A stretch of DNA of 64,000 nt from Pyxidicoccus caerfyrddinensis (GTDB taxonomy: Bacteria; Myxococcota; Myxococcia; Myxococcales; Myxococcaceae). Position numbers and translations under genes: made by a program. This document shows positions 34,084-42,190 of the stretch, piece by piece (the stretch's first letter is position 1; every line of letters begins with the position of its first letter). Below the pieces are notes generated by a model. The model searched no databases and was not told the DNA's origin. It saw nothing but the letters and a program-made list of their open reading frames with translations. The DNA lies in the NCBI RefSeq assembly GCF_010894405.1, contig NZ_JAAIYA010000002.1, positions 682,001 through 746,000 of the forward strand. Direction: 5' to 3'.

Positions 34084-34863
34084 ATGCACCTCCTCTCCTT
34101 TCTTCGCAGTGCGGCCGTCACGGGCGCGCTCATGACGGCCGGCCTGCTGGCGGGCTGCGGTGACGACACCGAGTCCGAGACGCTCTCCCTCGCCGCGCTC
34201 TCGGACCGCACGCTCACCTGGGCCATCAGCGACGTGGACGTCTTCGAGGGCGTGGAGCCGCCCGGCGCCCACCGCGTCACCATCGACTTCTCCCTGGCGG
34301 ACGGCGGGCGCTGCACCCGCTTGAACGACGGCGCCACGGCCACCTTCAACGGCCAGCCGATGAAGCTGGAGCTCGGGGGCATCAACGGCACCGCGGGCCG
34401 CGACGTGTGCGAGCCCACCCGTGCCTTCCTCGACGTGGACCCCAACGTCTGGGCGCAGCAGCCCGTCGAGGACGCCCGCTTCGTCGTCCAGGACGGCAGC
34501 GGCACCGTGTCCCTCGTCCTCCAGCGCGGCAAGGCCAAGCGCAGCTTCTCTTTCGAGGGCGCCGGCGCCCCGGACCGGCTGTCGCGCGGGCAGGCCTACT
34601 CGTACCGCTGGCAGCCGAGCGACGAAGTCCCGGGCCCCATCACCGTCACCCTGCTGCGCGAGGGTGGCACGGCCACCGCCACCGTGCCCTCCACGCAGGA
34701 CGCGGGGCTCGTCACCTTCACCGTGCCCGCCAACACGCCGGTGGCCAACCACCTGCTGACGCTCAGCGGGAGCGCGGGCGCCACGGTGCTGGAGTGTGCG
34801 GGCGTGGCCTCGTGCAACGGAGCGGTCTTCCACTCGGAAGAGCTGCTCGTCACCATCCAGTAG
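34084..34863 (+). CDS. lipoprotein of unknown function
   Basis: 259 residues. The leader ends in LLAGC with lipobox C25 and is followed by GDDTESET, which lacks an obvious inner-membrane retention signal by the simple +2 rule (Gly). The mature part looks all-beta (e.g. VTIDFSLADGGRCTRLNDGA, FVVQDGSGTVSLVLQ) with a C-terminal Ig-like stretch and four cysteines. A TATAGGT hexamer about 20 bases upstream is a possible -10 element. No family recognised. Confidence 0.7.
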   Translation: MHLLSFLRSAAVTGALMTAGLLAGCGDDTESETLSLAALSDRTLTWAISDVDVFEGVEPPGAHRVTIDFSLADGGRCTRLNDGATATFNGQPMKLELGGINGTAGRDVCEPTRAFLDVDPNVWAQQPVEDARFVVQDGSGTVSLVLQRGKAKRSFSFEGAGAPDRLSRGQAYSYRWQPSDEVPGPITVTLLREGGTATATVPSTQDAGLVTFTVPANTPVANHLLTLSGSAGATVLECAGVASCNGAVFHSEELLVTIQ

Positions 34864-34921
34864 CTGGAGCTGACGCGGCGCGTGATTCTAGCAGGCTCGC
34901 GGGCCCGGGTCTCAATGCGGG

Positions 34922-34965
34922 CCGAGGCCAGCGACGCCGGGTGGCTGCCGGATGTCCGGCCTCGG
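34922..34965 (+). terminator. long-range stem between lipoprotein gene and hpf
   Basis: CCGAGGCC (34922-34929) pairs with GGCCTCGG (34958-34965) across 28 bases that can fold further. It lies about 60 bases after the lipoprotein stop and 110 before hpf, so it may end one transcript or be part of the hpf leader. Confidence 0.35.
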
Positions 34966-35077
34966 ACGGGTGGTGCGCTCGGGAAGAGGGAACCTGGGGG
35001 GGCGGGTTGCTTTCGCGGGGGCAGACCGTTTCTGATCGGTCACGGAGCTCCCCTCTCTCCCTAGGAGGCAGCCGCGC

Positions 35078-35761
35078 ATGCAGTTCAACATCACCTTCCG
35101 TCAATTCGGCACGTCGGATTCCCTCAAGGAGTACGCCCGAGAGAAGGTCGAACGGGTGAACCGACTGCTGGACAGGGCCGGGGAAGCCCACGTGGTGCTC
35201 TCGCTGGAGCGGCACCTCCACCACGCGGACATCACCATCCATTCGGGCGCGTGGGTCTTGAGAGGGCGTGAGAAGAGCGACGACATGTACGCGTCCATCG
35301 ACCTGGCGATGGACAAGATCGAGCGGCAGCTGCGGCGCTACCGCGACAAGCTGAAGACGCATCACGGCAAGGAGCGCGTCCACCACCGGCAGGACCTGGT
35401 GAATCACCTCAAGGTCCGCCACGCGGTGTTCGAGATGCCTCCGGACTCCGACGAGGTGGCCACGTACGCCGAGGAGGCTCAGGGCGGCGCGGCCTCCGAG
35501 CCGAGGCCGGTCTCCGTGGCGCCCATGGCGACGAACTCGGTGCCGCCCTCCGCGCGCGTCGTCCGGGCCACCCACCTGGCCGTCAAGCCGCTGTCGGTGG
35601 ACGACGCGGTGATGCAGATGAACCTGATGAACAACGACTTCTACGTCTTCCACAACGTGGAGTCGGATGCGCTGTGCATCGTCTACCGGCGCAAGGATGG
35701 CCAGTACGGCCTCATCGAGCCCCACGAGCCCGCGACGCCCGCCGCCGCCACGGGCACCTGA
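35078..35761 (+). CDS. hpf: long-form ribosome hibernation promoting factor
   Basis: 227 residues, preceded by TAGGAGGCAG as a good ribosome site. The N-terminal domain (residues 1-110: MQFNITFRQFGTSDSLKEYA, ADITIHSGAWVLRGREKSDD, YASIDLAMDKIERQLRRYR) is the 30S-binding RaiA/HPF fold. A flexible linker of about 60 residues leads to the C-terminal dimerisation domain (KPLSVDDAVMQMNLMNNDFY, VFHNVESDALCIVYRRKDG). Long HPFs form 100S ribosome dimers in slow growth or starvation. It is the expected member of the rpoN-hpf-ptsN cluster. Confidence 0.93.
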   Translation: MQFNITFRQFGTSDSLKEYAREKVERVNRLLDRAGEAHVVLSLERHLHHADITIHSGAWVLRGREKSDDMYASIDLAMDKIERQLRRYRDKLKTHHGKERVHHRQDLVNHLKVRHAVFEMPPDSDEVATYAEEAQGGAASEPRPVSVAPMATNSVPPSARVVRATHLAVKPLSVDDAVMQMNLMNNDFYVFHNVESDALCIVYRRKDGQYGLIEPHEPATPAAATGT

Positions 35762-35778
35762 GCCGCAGGGCAAAAAAA

Positions 35779-35816
35779 GCGCGCCCCGTCACCCCCCTCA
35801 AGGTGACGGAGCGCGC
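35779..35816 (-). terminator. intrinsic terminator for the minus-strand lipoprotein gene
   Basis: GCGCGC-CC-CGTCACC (35779-35793) pairs with GGTGACG-GA-GCGCGC (35802-35816). On the plus strand seven A's precede it, so read on the minus strand the hairpin is followed by seven T's: a standard Rho-independent terminator about 100 bases after the lipoprotein stop. It also lies just after hpf and may act in both directions. Confidence 0.8.
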
Positions 35817-35819
35817 GAG

Positions 35820-35843
35820 CCCTGGCCCGGTGTGTGGCCAGGG
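35820..35843. terminator. second hairpin in the hpf/lipoprotein gap
   Basis: CCCTGGCC (35820-35827) pairs perfectly with GGCCAGGG (35836-35843) around an 8-base loop, four bases from the neighbouring terminator. No T-run on either side; it could strengthen termination of hpf transcripts. Confidence 0.45.
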
Positions 35844-35917
35844 CATGTCTCAAAACCTTCCTCCAGCAGAACGCCCGCCCGCCGGGCGCATATCTGCCGG
35901 ACTGCCGCGGCGCCCCT

Positions 35918-36550
35918 TCAGAAGCTGGCGTAGCGGCAGTCGCTGAACTTGTTGTCGCGCTCGACGCCGCCCCTGGGCATCATGCCCAGCCGGGGCGCCA
36001 CCGGCTTCGCCTTGGTGTTCACCAGCATCAGCGTCATCAGCGCGGCCCGCTCGCCCACCGGCCGGGTCGCGAGCGCCTGGGGGAAGGACACGGCGATGTC
36101 CTTCTCCAGCACCTGGCCGCACTCCCGCATGCCCTTGAACCCGTCCCCCTCTCGTTTGAGGGCGTAGGCGCACTGGCCCACGCGGCCGTGCAGCCACGTC
36201 CCATCCTCGGTGAGGTCCACCGCCAGGCCGCCGAAGACGCCCCAGACGCGGGTGTCATCGCCTTCCGCCAGCTGCAGGTTGGTGGCGAGGTCTCCTACCG
36301 AGCCGGTCATCTGCTGGTAGTCCCACTTGAGGGAGACGTTCCGGGTCCGGAAGCGGCCGCGCATGCCGTCCTCCTCGATGACGAGGGAGGAGCTGGGGCC
36401 GGTGATGGCCGGGCCTTCGATGCGCAGGGGCTCGCCGGACGCGTCACCCAGGGCGACGCTGCCAGAGGAGGCATGGGCGCCCGAGGTGGCGGCGCAGCCC
36501 GTGCCGAGCAGGGAGAGGGCAGTGGCGGTCGACAGCAGCAGGCGCTTCAT
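35918..36550 (-). CDS. lipoprotein of unknown function
   Basis: 210 residues. A short leader ends in LLGTGC with C19 as the lipobox cysteine. The mature protein is predicted beta-rich with RFRTRNVSLKWDYQQMTGSV and TWLHGRVGQCAYALKREGDG; two or three further cysteines could form disulfides. It lies on the opposite strand between hpf and ptsN, splitting that conserved pair, and is divergent from ptsN by 234 bases. I do not recognise the family. Confidence 0.7.
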   Translation of the reverse strand: MKRLLLSTATALSLLGTGCAATSGAHASSGSVALGDASGEPLRIEGPAITGPSSSLVIEEDGMRGRFRTRNVSLKWDYQQMTGSVGDLATNLQLAEGDDTRVWGVFGGLAVDLTEDGTWLHGRVGQCAYALKREGDGFKGMRECGQVLEKDIAVSFPQALATRPVGERAALMTLMLVNTKAKPVAPRLGMMPRGGVERDNKFSDCRYASF

Positions 36551-36784
36551 GGCGGCTCCTTCGCGTCCGGTGGTGCGTGGTGGACTCGCTCCGGAAAACG
36601 CCGCGCCGTGAATCGCATATCGCCCCTCAGTACGGGGAGGGCTGCCGCGTCGTGTGGCGCTCCCTTGGCCCGTCCGCCATGATGCGCAGTGAGCGCAGAG
36701 TGTCCCGGGAAGACAGGCGACCCTTGCGCTATGGAAGGGTGAGGAGTAATTGCGGCCATCAGGAGCGCCAGCGCGGGAGCGTCA

Positions 36785-37246
36785 GTGAGAATCGCCGAGT
36801 TCCTCAGCCCCCAAGCCGTCATCGCCGACATGCAGTCGCGGACGAAGCCGGAGGTGTTGCGCGAGCTGAGCGCCACGCTGGTGCGCGCCCACCCGGCGCT
36901 CCCCGCGGACCGCCTGGTGGAGGTGCTGCGCGAGCGGGAGAAGCTGGGCAGCACCGGCATCGGCGAGGGGGTGGCCATCCCGCACGGCAAGCTGCCGGGC
37001 ATGGCGCAGCTGCAGGCGGCCTTCGGCGTGTCCCGCGCGGGGGTGGACTTCGAGGCCATCGACGGCCGGCCCACCCACCTGTTCTTCGCGCTGGTGGCAC
37101 CGGAGAACAGCGCGGGCGTGCACCTCAAGGCGCTGGCCCGCATCTCCCGGCTCTTCAAGAACCCGCGCTTCCGGACCGCCATCCTCGAGGCGCCCACGGC
37201 CGCGGACATCCACGCCCTCATCATCCAGGAAGACGCACGGCCCTGA
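36785..37246 (+). CDS. ptsN: nitrogen-PTS EIIA protein
   Basis: 153 residues, GTG start. The domain matches EIIA-Ntr/fructose-type IIA: GSTGIGEGVAIPHGKLPGMA places phosphorylatable H67, with PTHLFFALVAPENSAGVHLK and LARISRLFKNPRFRTAILEA after it. The protein receives phosphate from NPr and EI-Ntr and regulates targets by protein contact. Its presence beside rpoN and hpf is the conserved arrangement in many Gram-negative bacteria, although here they are separated. No rapZ or npr is adjacent. Confidence 0.93.
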   Translation: MRIAEFLSPQAVIADMQSRTKPEVLRELSATLVRAHPALPADRLVEVLREREKLGSTGIGEGVAIPHGKLPGMAQLQAAFGVSRAGVDFEAIDGRPTHLFFALVAPENSAGVHLKALARISRLFKNPRFRTAILEAPTAADIHALIIQEDARP

Positions 37247-37268
37247 GGCTGTCTCCGGGGGGAGCAAC

Positions 37269-38114
37269 ATGGACGTCGTCCTGAGGCCGATCAACGATCG
37301 GTTCTTCCACGAGCAGGTGCTGCCGTTCCTCACCCGCGCCATGGCGGATGCCTCGGGTGCGCTGGAGTCCCTGCTCGACGGGCTGGGGGACGCCCAGGCC
37401 CGCGTGCTCTGCGAGCGCATGCTGGCCACGGCGGTGCCCGGAGGCCTGGGCTCGGTGGACGCGGAGCCCTGGGCGGAGCTGATGGACCGGCTCATCTTCC
37501 TGCTCTGGCAGGAGGGCCCCGCCGGCTGGGAGGTGGGCGGCGTGCAGGCCGGCTACGCGGACGCCTGGGACGAGGCGCTGCACCTGGCGCTGATGCTGGA
37601 GGAGCCGGGCTATCCGTACTGGGACGCGCGCGGGGCGCGCGAGGTGCGGGACGGCTTCCGCTTCCGGCCCATGGCCGACATGGGGCTGGCCTCGCTGCTG
37701 GCGGGACAGTGGGAGCCCTTCCCGGAGTTCCCCCCGGACCGCGTCTTCAGCACCCAGGGGCGCGGGGAGTACTTCCCGGGCGGGCGCTTCGCCTTCGCGG
37801 ACTGGGCGTGGCGCCCGTCGCGGATGGTGGCGCACTGGCAGGTGAACCTGCCGCGCAAGCTGGAGCGGTTGCTCGCGCGCGAGCAGGAGCGGATGCGGCT
37901 GCCCTCGCTGCCGGAGAAGGACGAGGTGCTGGGCTACTGGCTGGGGAAGGTGGCGGTGCCGCCGCCCCTGACGGTGGCCTTCTCCGGGCTGGGGCCACGC
38001 GCGGCCAACTGGATTCTCGAATTGGGCGCGCTCACGGCGCACGTGCGGAACGCCGCGCTGGCGAAGCAGGGCCTGGCCGCGATGGTGACGAAGGGCTCCG
38101 GCGTCCGCATCTAG
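37269..38114 (+). CDS. unrecognised protein downstream of ptsN
   Basis: 281 residues, 22 bases after ptsN and preceded by GGGGGGAGC, so probably co-transcribed. No signal peptide or membrane segment. The sequence is acidic and tryptophan-rich ([39 protein letters not shown]) with blocks that look structured, ending in [20 protein letters not shown] do not know the family. Its stop codon shares the palindrome CTAG with the stop of dtd on the other strand. An accessory role to ptsN or a plain housekeeping role cannot be told apart. Confidence 0.7.
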   Translation: MDVVLRPINDRFFHEQVLPFLTRAMADASGALESLLDGLGDAQARVLCERMLATAVPGGLGSVDAEPWAELMDRLIFLLWQEGPAGWEVGGVQAGYADAWDEALHLALMLEEPGYPYWDARGAREVRDGFRFRPMADMGLASLLAGQWEPFPEFPPDRVFSTQGRGEYFPGGRFAFADWAWRPSRMVAHWQVNLPRKLERLLAREQERMRLPSLPEKDEVLGYWLGKVAVPPPLTVAFSGLGPRAANWILELGALTAHVRNAALAKQGLAAMVTKGSGVRI

Positions 38115-38575
38115 GCGGACTTCGGCGGGGTGGGGCCGGGGCTCTCCAGGAGGATGGTGACGGGCCCGTCGTTGACGAGCGCCACCTTCATGTCGGCGGC
38201 GAAGATGCCGGTGCCCACGGTGAGGCCGCGCTGGCGGAGCAACTCACAGGCGCGCTCGTAGAGGGCCTTCGCGACAGCGGGCTCCATGGCGTCGATGAAG
38301 CTGGGGCGCCGGCCCTTCTGGGCGTTGCCGTAGAGGGTGAACTGGCTGACGACGATGAGCTGCTTGGAGGTGTCTTCGAGGGAGAGGTTCATCTTCCCGG
38401 CGGCGTCCTCGAAGATGCGCAGGGTGGCGAGCTTCTCCGCCATCCACGTCACGTCCGCCTCGGTATCGCCCTTGCCCACGCCCAGCAGCACGAGCAGGCC
38501 CGGGCCGATTTCACTGACGCGCTGGCCCTCCACCGTGACTGACGCCTCCAGCACCCGCTGCACCACGGCTCGCAT
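38111..38575 (-). CDS. dtd: D-aminoacyl-tRNA deacylase
   Basis: 154 residues, normal for [23 protein letters not shown] is the diagnostic N-terminus, [20 protein letters not shown] carries the SQFTL motif, and [14 protein letters not shown] contains the Gly-cisPro motif that excludes L-aminoacyl-tRNA. It removes D-amino acids and glycine mischarged on tRNAs. It sits 51 bases downstream of the permease genes on the same strand and could be read through from them. Confidence 0.96.
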   Translation of the reverse strand: MRAVVQRVLEASVTVEGQRVSEIGPGLLVLLGVGKGDTEADVTWMAEKLATLRIFEDAAGKMNLSLEDTSKQLIVVSQFTLYGNAQKGRRPSFIDAMEPAVAKALYERACELLRQRGLTVGTGIFAADMKVALVNDGPVTILLESPGPTPPKSA

Positions 38576-38626
38576 CGACGTGTCCTCCCGGGCCGGGCGA
38601 CATGACCGGCCGTTGCGCTCCTTCCG

Positions 38627-39451
38627 TTATCGCTCCAGGTGGCGCGGGTCCAGCGCATCCCTCAGCGCGTCCCCGAGCAGGTTGAAGCCCAGCACGGTGA
38701 GGGCCAGGGCCGCGCCGGGGAAGAGGGCCACGTGCGGGGCGACGAGGAGGTACTGCGTGCCCTGGTCCACCAGCGCGCCCCAGGACGGAGTGCCGGGTGG
38801 GACGCCGAGGCCGAGGAAGCTCAGCGAGGCCTCGGCCAGAATCGCGCCCGGCAGCGCGAAGGTGGCCTGCACCAGGAGCGGCCCCGCGGCGTTGGGCAGC
38901 AGGTGGTGGAAGAGGATGCGTCCGGGCCCGCTGCCGAGGGCGCGCGCGGCCTGCACATACTCGCGCTCGCGCAGGGTGAGGACCTGTCCGCGTGCCAGCC
39001 GCGCGTAGCCCGTCCACCCGGTGAAGGAGAGGGCGAAGACGACGTTGGCGAGGCTGGGGCCGAGCACCGCGGTGATGAACAGCGCCAGCAGCATGCCGGG
39101 GAAGGCGAGGAGCACGTCGACGATGCGCATCAGCACCTCGTCCACCCAGCCGCCCGCGTAGCCGGCGATGCCTCCCAGCGTGATGCCCACGAGTCCGGAC
39201 AGCGCCACCGCGAACACGGAGACGAGCAGCGACACGCGGGCGCCGTAGAGCACGTGGGTGAGCACGTCGATGCCGTTCTCCCCCGCGCCCAGCACGTGCG
39301 CGGCGCCGGGAGATGCGAGCTCGGAGGGCAGGTCCACCCGGTCCGGTGGGTACGGCGCGAGCAGGGGTGCGAAGAGCGCGGTGAGCACCCACAGCGCGGC
39401 CACGGCGAGCCCGAAGCGTCCGCCCCAGGAGGACAGGCGGAAGCGGCTCAC
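38627..39451 (-). CDS. dipeptide/oligopeptide ABC transporter permease (OppC/DppC type)
   Basis: 274 residues, about six membrane segments. VLGAGENGIDVLTHVLYGAR and SLLVSVFAVALSGLVGITLG are typical of the DppC subfamily; the ATPase-contacting EAA loop is EYVQAARALGSGPGRILFHH. ATGA overlap with the preceding permease. It forms the inner-membrane channel with the OppB-type partner. No ATPase gene follows; dtd is next. Confidence 0.92.
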   Translation of the reverse strand: MSRFRLSSWGGRFGLAVAALWVLTALFAPLLAPYPPDRVDLPSELASPGAAHVLGAGENGIDVLTHVLYGARVSLLVSVFAVALSGLVGITLGGIAGYAGGWVDEVLMRIVDVLLAFPGMLLALFITAVLGPSLANVVFALSFTGWTGYARLARGQVLTLREREYVQAARALGSGPGRILFHHLLPNAAGPLLVQATFALPGAILAEASLSFLGLGVPPGTPSWGALVDQGTQYLLVAPHVALFPGAALALTVLGFNLLGDALRDALDPRHLER

Positions 39452-40362
39452 GAGCGCCTCCGCACGCGAGGGTCCACCCGGGCATAGGCCGCGTCCGTGA
39501 GCGTGTTGACGGCCACGTAGCAGAGCGTGAACACGAGCACCGTGGCGCGCACGGTGTTGTAGTCGCGCTTCTCAATCGCGGTGAGCAGCAGGGTGCCCAT
39601 GCCCGGCCACGCGAAGACCTTCTCGGTGACGATGGCGCCGCCCAGCAGCGTGCCGAACTCCAGGCCCAGCACGGTGAGCAGGGGCAGCAGTGCGTTGCGG
39701 AAGGCGTGCTTCCACAGCACCACGCGTGGGGACAGACCCTTCGCACGGGCCACGGTGACGTAGTCCTCGCGCAGCGCTTCGAGCATGGAGGCGCGAGTCA
39801 TCCGCGCGAGGAACGCGGCCAGCGCGGTGCCCAGCGTGAGGGCGGGAAGCACCAGGTGCCGCCACGACTCCGCGCCCGAGACGGGCAGCCAGTCCAGCTT
39901 CAGCGCGAAGACGATGATGAGCACGGGGCCGAGCCAGAACCGAGGCAGCGCCACCCCCGCCACCGAGGTGCCCATGGCGACCGCATCCACCGCCGTGCCC
40001 CGTCGTGCCGCTGCCGCCACGCCCAGCGGAAGGGCCAGTGCCAGCGCGATGAGCATGGACGCGACGGTGAGCACCAGCGTGTACGGCAGCGCCGTGCCAA
40101 TCGCTGGCAGCACCTTGCGCTGGAAGGGAGGCAGCGACGTGCGCAGCTCCCCGGTGACGAGCTGCCGCGAGAAGACACCGAGCTGCGAGTACCACGGCAA
40201 ATCCAGACCCACGGCGCGTCGCAGGGCCTCGCGGTCTACCTCCGTGGCCTGCTCGCCGAGCATGACGTCCACCGGGTCTCCTGGAACGAGGTGCAGGAAG
40301 AGCGACACGAGGAGCAGCGCGCCCACCAGCGCCACCGCCGCGGACCCGATGCGCCGCCTCAC
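39448..40362 (-). CDS. dipeptide/oligopeptide ABC transporter permease (OppB/DppB type)
   Basis: 304 residues, six membrane segments. The N-terminal helix with LVSLFLHLVPGDPVDVMLGE is the OppB hallmark, and DYVTVARAKGLSPRVVLWKH is the EAA loop that contacts the ATPases. LGLEFGTLLGGAIVTEKVFA is also conserved. Its start overlaps the stop of the substrate-binding protein by four bases and its stop overlaps the OppC-type start, so all three are translationally coupled. Confidence 0.92.
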   Translation of the reverse strand: MRRRIGSAAVALVGALLLVSLFLHLVPGDPVDVMLGEQATEVDREALRRAVGLDLPWYSQLGVFSRQLVTGELRTSLPPFQRKVLPAIGTALPYTLVLTVASMLIALALALPLGVAAAARRGTAVDAVAMGTSVAGVALPRFWLGPVLIIVFALKLDWLPVSGAESWRHLVLPALTLGTALAAFLARMTRASMLEALREDYVTVARAKGLSPRVVLWKHAFRNALLPLLTVLGLEFGTLLGGAIVTEKVFAWPGMGTLLLTAIEKRDYNTVRATVLVFTLCYVAVNTLTDAAYARVDPRVRRRS

Positions 40363-41954
40363 TGTGCGCGCTCCTTCGCGCCCGATGCCATCCGCGCACG
40401 GGCCAGCGGAGTGAGCAGGCCATGCGCACTGGGCTCGAAGCCCTCCAGCCGCGTGGACACCACGGCCACGCTGTCCTCATGCCACAGTGGAAGAATCGGC
40501 ATCAGCGCGTCCAGGCGCTGCTGAGCTTCCGCATAGAGCGCCGTGCGCTCCTCACGAGGCGCGCGAGCCGCCGCCTCCAGCACCGAGTCCAGCGCCGCAT
40601 CGCGCAGGCCACCCCGATTGAACCCGCCCCAGTTGTTCTCCGCCGTGGGGATGTTCATCGAATGGAACGCACCCCGCAGCAGGTCCGGCTCCATCACGGA
40701 TGCCCACTTGAGGGTGAACAGCTCGAACCGTCCCCGGCGCACGTCGTCGAAGAACGTGCCGAACTCCAGCGCCCGCACCTCCACCTGCACGCCACCTCGC
40801 GCGAGCTGCTCCTTCAGCACCAGCCCTACCGCGCGGCGCAGGCGGTCCGTGCTCGTCTTCAGTGACAGCGTGAGCCGTGGCCTGCCGCCTGGCCCATCCG
40901 GGTCCGGATACCCGGCTTCATCGAGCAGCCGCGCGGCCTCCTCGGGCGAGTACGGGCATCCGGCCGACGGTGCCCACGCCCAGTTCGCGCGAGGCAGCAG
41001 TCCCTGTGACGGCCGCGCCAGCCCGTGCAGCTTGTGCTCCACCACCGGCCCCACCTCCACCAGGTGGCACAGCGCCCGTCGCACCCGCACGTCCGCCAGC
41101 GGCCCCTCGCGCAGGTTGAGGCCCACGTACGCGAAGCCCGTCCCCGGACGCGACAGTACGCGCAGGTGGGGCTCGCGCCGCAGCACCGGCAGCACCGCCG
41201 GAGACACCACGTTGACCGCCAGATCCGCCCGCCCCTTGAGCAGCTCCAGCACCCGCGTCGTCTCGTCGCGCACCACGCGGAAGCGCAGCCGGGGCAGGGC
41301 GGGCGCTCCCGCGTACCAGCCCTCGAAGGGCACCAGCGTCAGGTGCTCCTCGTCCGGATGCGACTCGAAACGGAAAGGGCCCGCGCCCACCGGGTGCTCG
41401 CCCTGCGCCGCCACATCGTCCGCGCCCGTCCGCTCCGAGGGGATGATTCCAGCGGACAGCTCCGCCAGCAGCGGCGCGTAGGGACGCTCGAGGTGGAAGC
41501 GCACGGTGCGCGCGTCCACCGCCTCCACCCACTTCAGTGCCGCGTACCGCTCCGCCCTCGGGCTGCGCACCCGCGCGTCCCTCAGCCCGTCGAAGGTGGC
41601 CTTCACGTCCTCCGCCGTCAGCGCGGTGCCGTCGTGGAAGGTGAGTCCCGGGCGGAGGGTGAACTCCATGAGGGTGGGGGACACCTCGCGGAAGGACTCG
41701 GCCAGCACCGGCACCGGCTGGCTCGCGTCGTCGAAGGCCAGCAGCCCCGGGGTGATGAGCGCCGCCAGCCGCTGACCATTGGCCGTCAAAGCGAAGCGGT
41801 CGTCCAGGCTGTCCGGTGGCGACTCCAGCAGCACCGTGATGCCCTCCGCCGGAGGCTCCGCCCTGCAGCCCACCATCCCGAAGAGGCCAGGCAGGCACAG
41901 CACGAAGCGACCGCGGAGGCCCCGCATGAGGGCCCGGGTGGGGAGAGGGGGCAT
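40359..41954 (-). CDS. ABC transporter substrate-binding lipoprotein (SBP family 5)
   Basis: About 531 residues. The leader ends in GMVGC with lipobox C30. The binding domain has the family-5 signature (VLAESFREVSPTLMEFTLRP, LTFHDGTALTAEDVKATFDG), and FAYVGLNLREGPLADVRVRR and the final region also fit. Members bind peptides, nickel or other small ligands; selectivity cannot be read. The ATG at 41954 was taken; a GTG at 41975 and an ATG at 41930 are possible. First gene of the importer operon, divergent from the PBP4-type gene across about 236 bases. Confidence 0.9.
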   Translation of the reverse strand: MPPLPTRALMRGLRGRFVLCLPGLFGMVGCRAEPPAEGITVLLESPPDSLDDRFALTANGQRLAALITPGLLAFDDASQPVPVLAESFREVSPTLMEFTLRPGLTFHDGTALTAEDVKATFDGLRDARVRSPRAERYAALKWVEAVDARTVRFHLERPYAPLLAELSAGIIPSERTGADDVAAQGEHPVGAGPFRFESHPDEEHLTLVPFEGWYAGAPALPRLRFRVVRDETTRVLELLKGRADLAVNVVSPAVLPVLRREPHLRVLSRPGTGFAYVGLNLREGPLADVRVRRALCHLVEVGPVVEHKLHGLARPSQGLLPRANWAWAPSAGCPYSPEEAARLLDEAGYPDPDGPGGRPRLTLSLKTSTDRLRRAVGLVLKEQLARGGVQVEVRALEFGTFFDDVRRGRFELFTLKWASVMEPDLLRGAFHSMNIPTAENNWGGFNRGGLRDAALDSVLEAAARAPREERTALYAEAQQRLDALMPILPLWHEDSVAVVSTRLEGFEPSAHGLLTPLARARMASGAKERAQ

Positions 41955-42190
41955 CCTTCGGAACCTGTCCGTCACACGGTTACAGGTCGGTTGTCAGGGG
42001 GAAAGGGCATTCTACGCCCGTGCAGTCTCGGACTCTCAGATAGAGGCAGTGAAAAGAAGTCCACATGCCAGGCACTCGCTTGCCGTCTGGTGGTAGGGCG
42101 AGCGCCCAACCGTGGACTCCCGCTGCCTCTCTCCCTTGCCGGGCTTTCACCCCCTTCCGCATAATGGCCAGCGACTTCCCCGGAGAGAGT

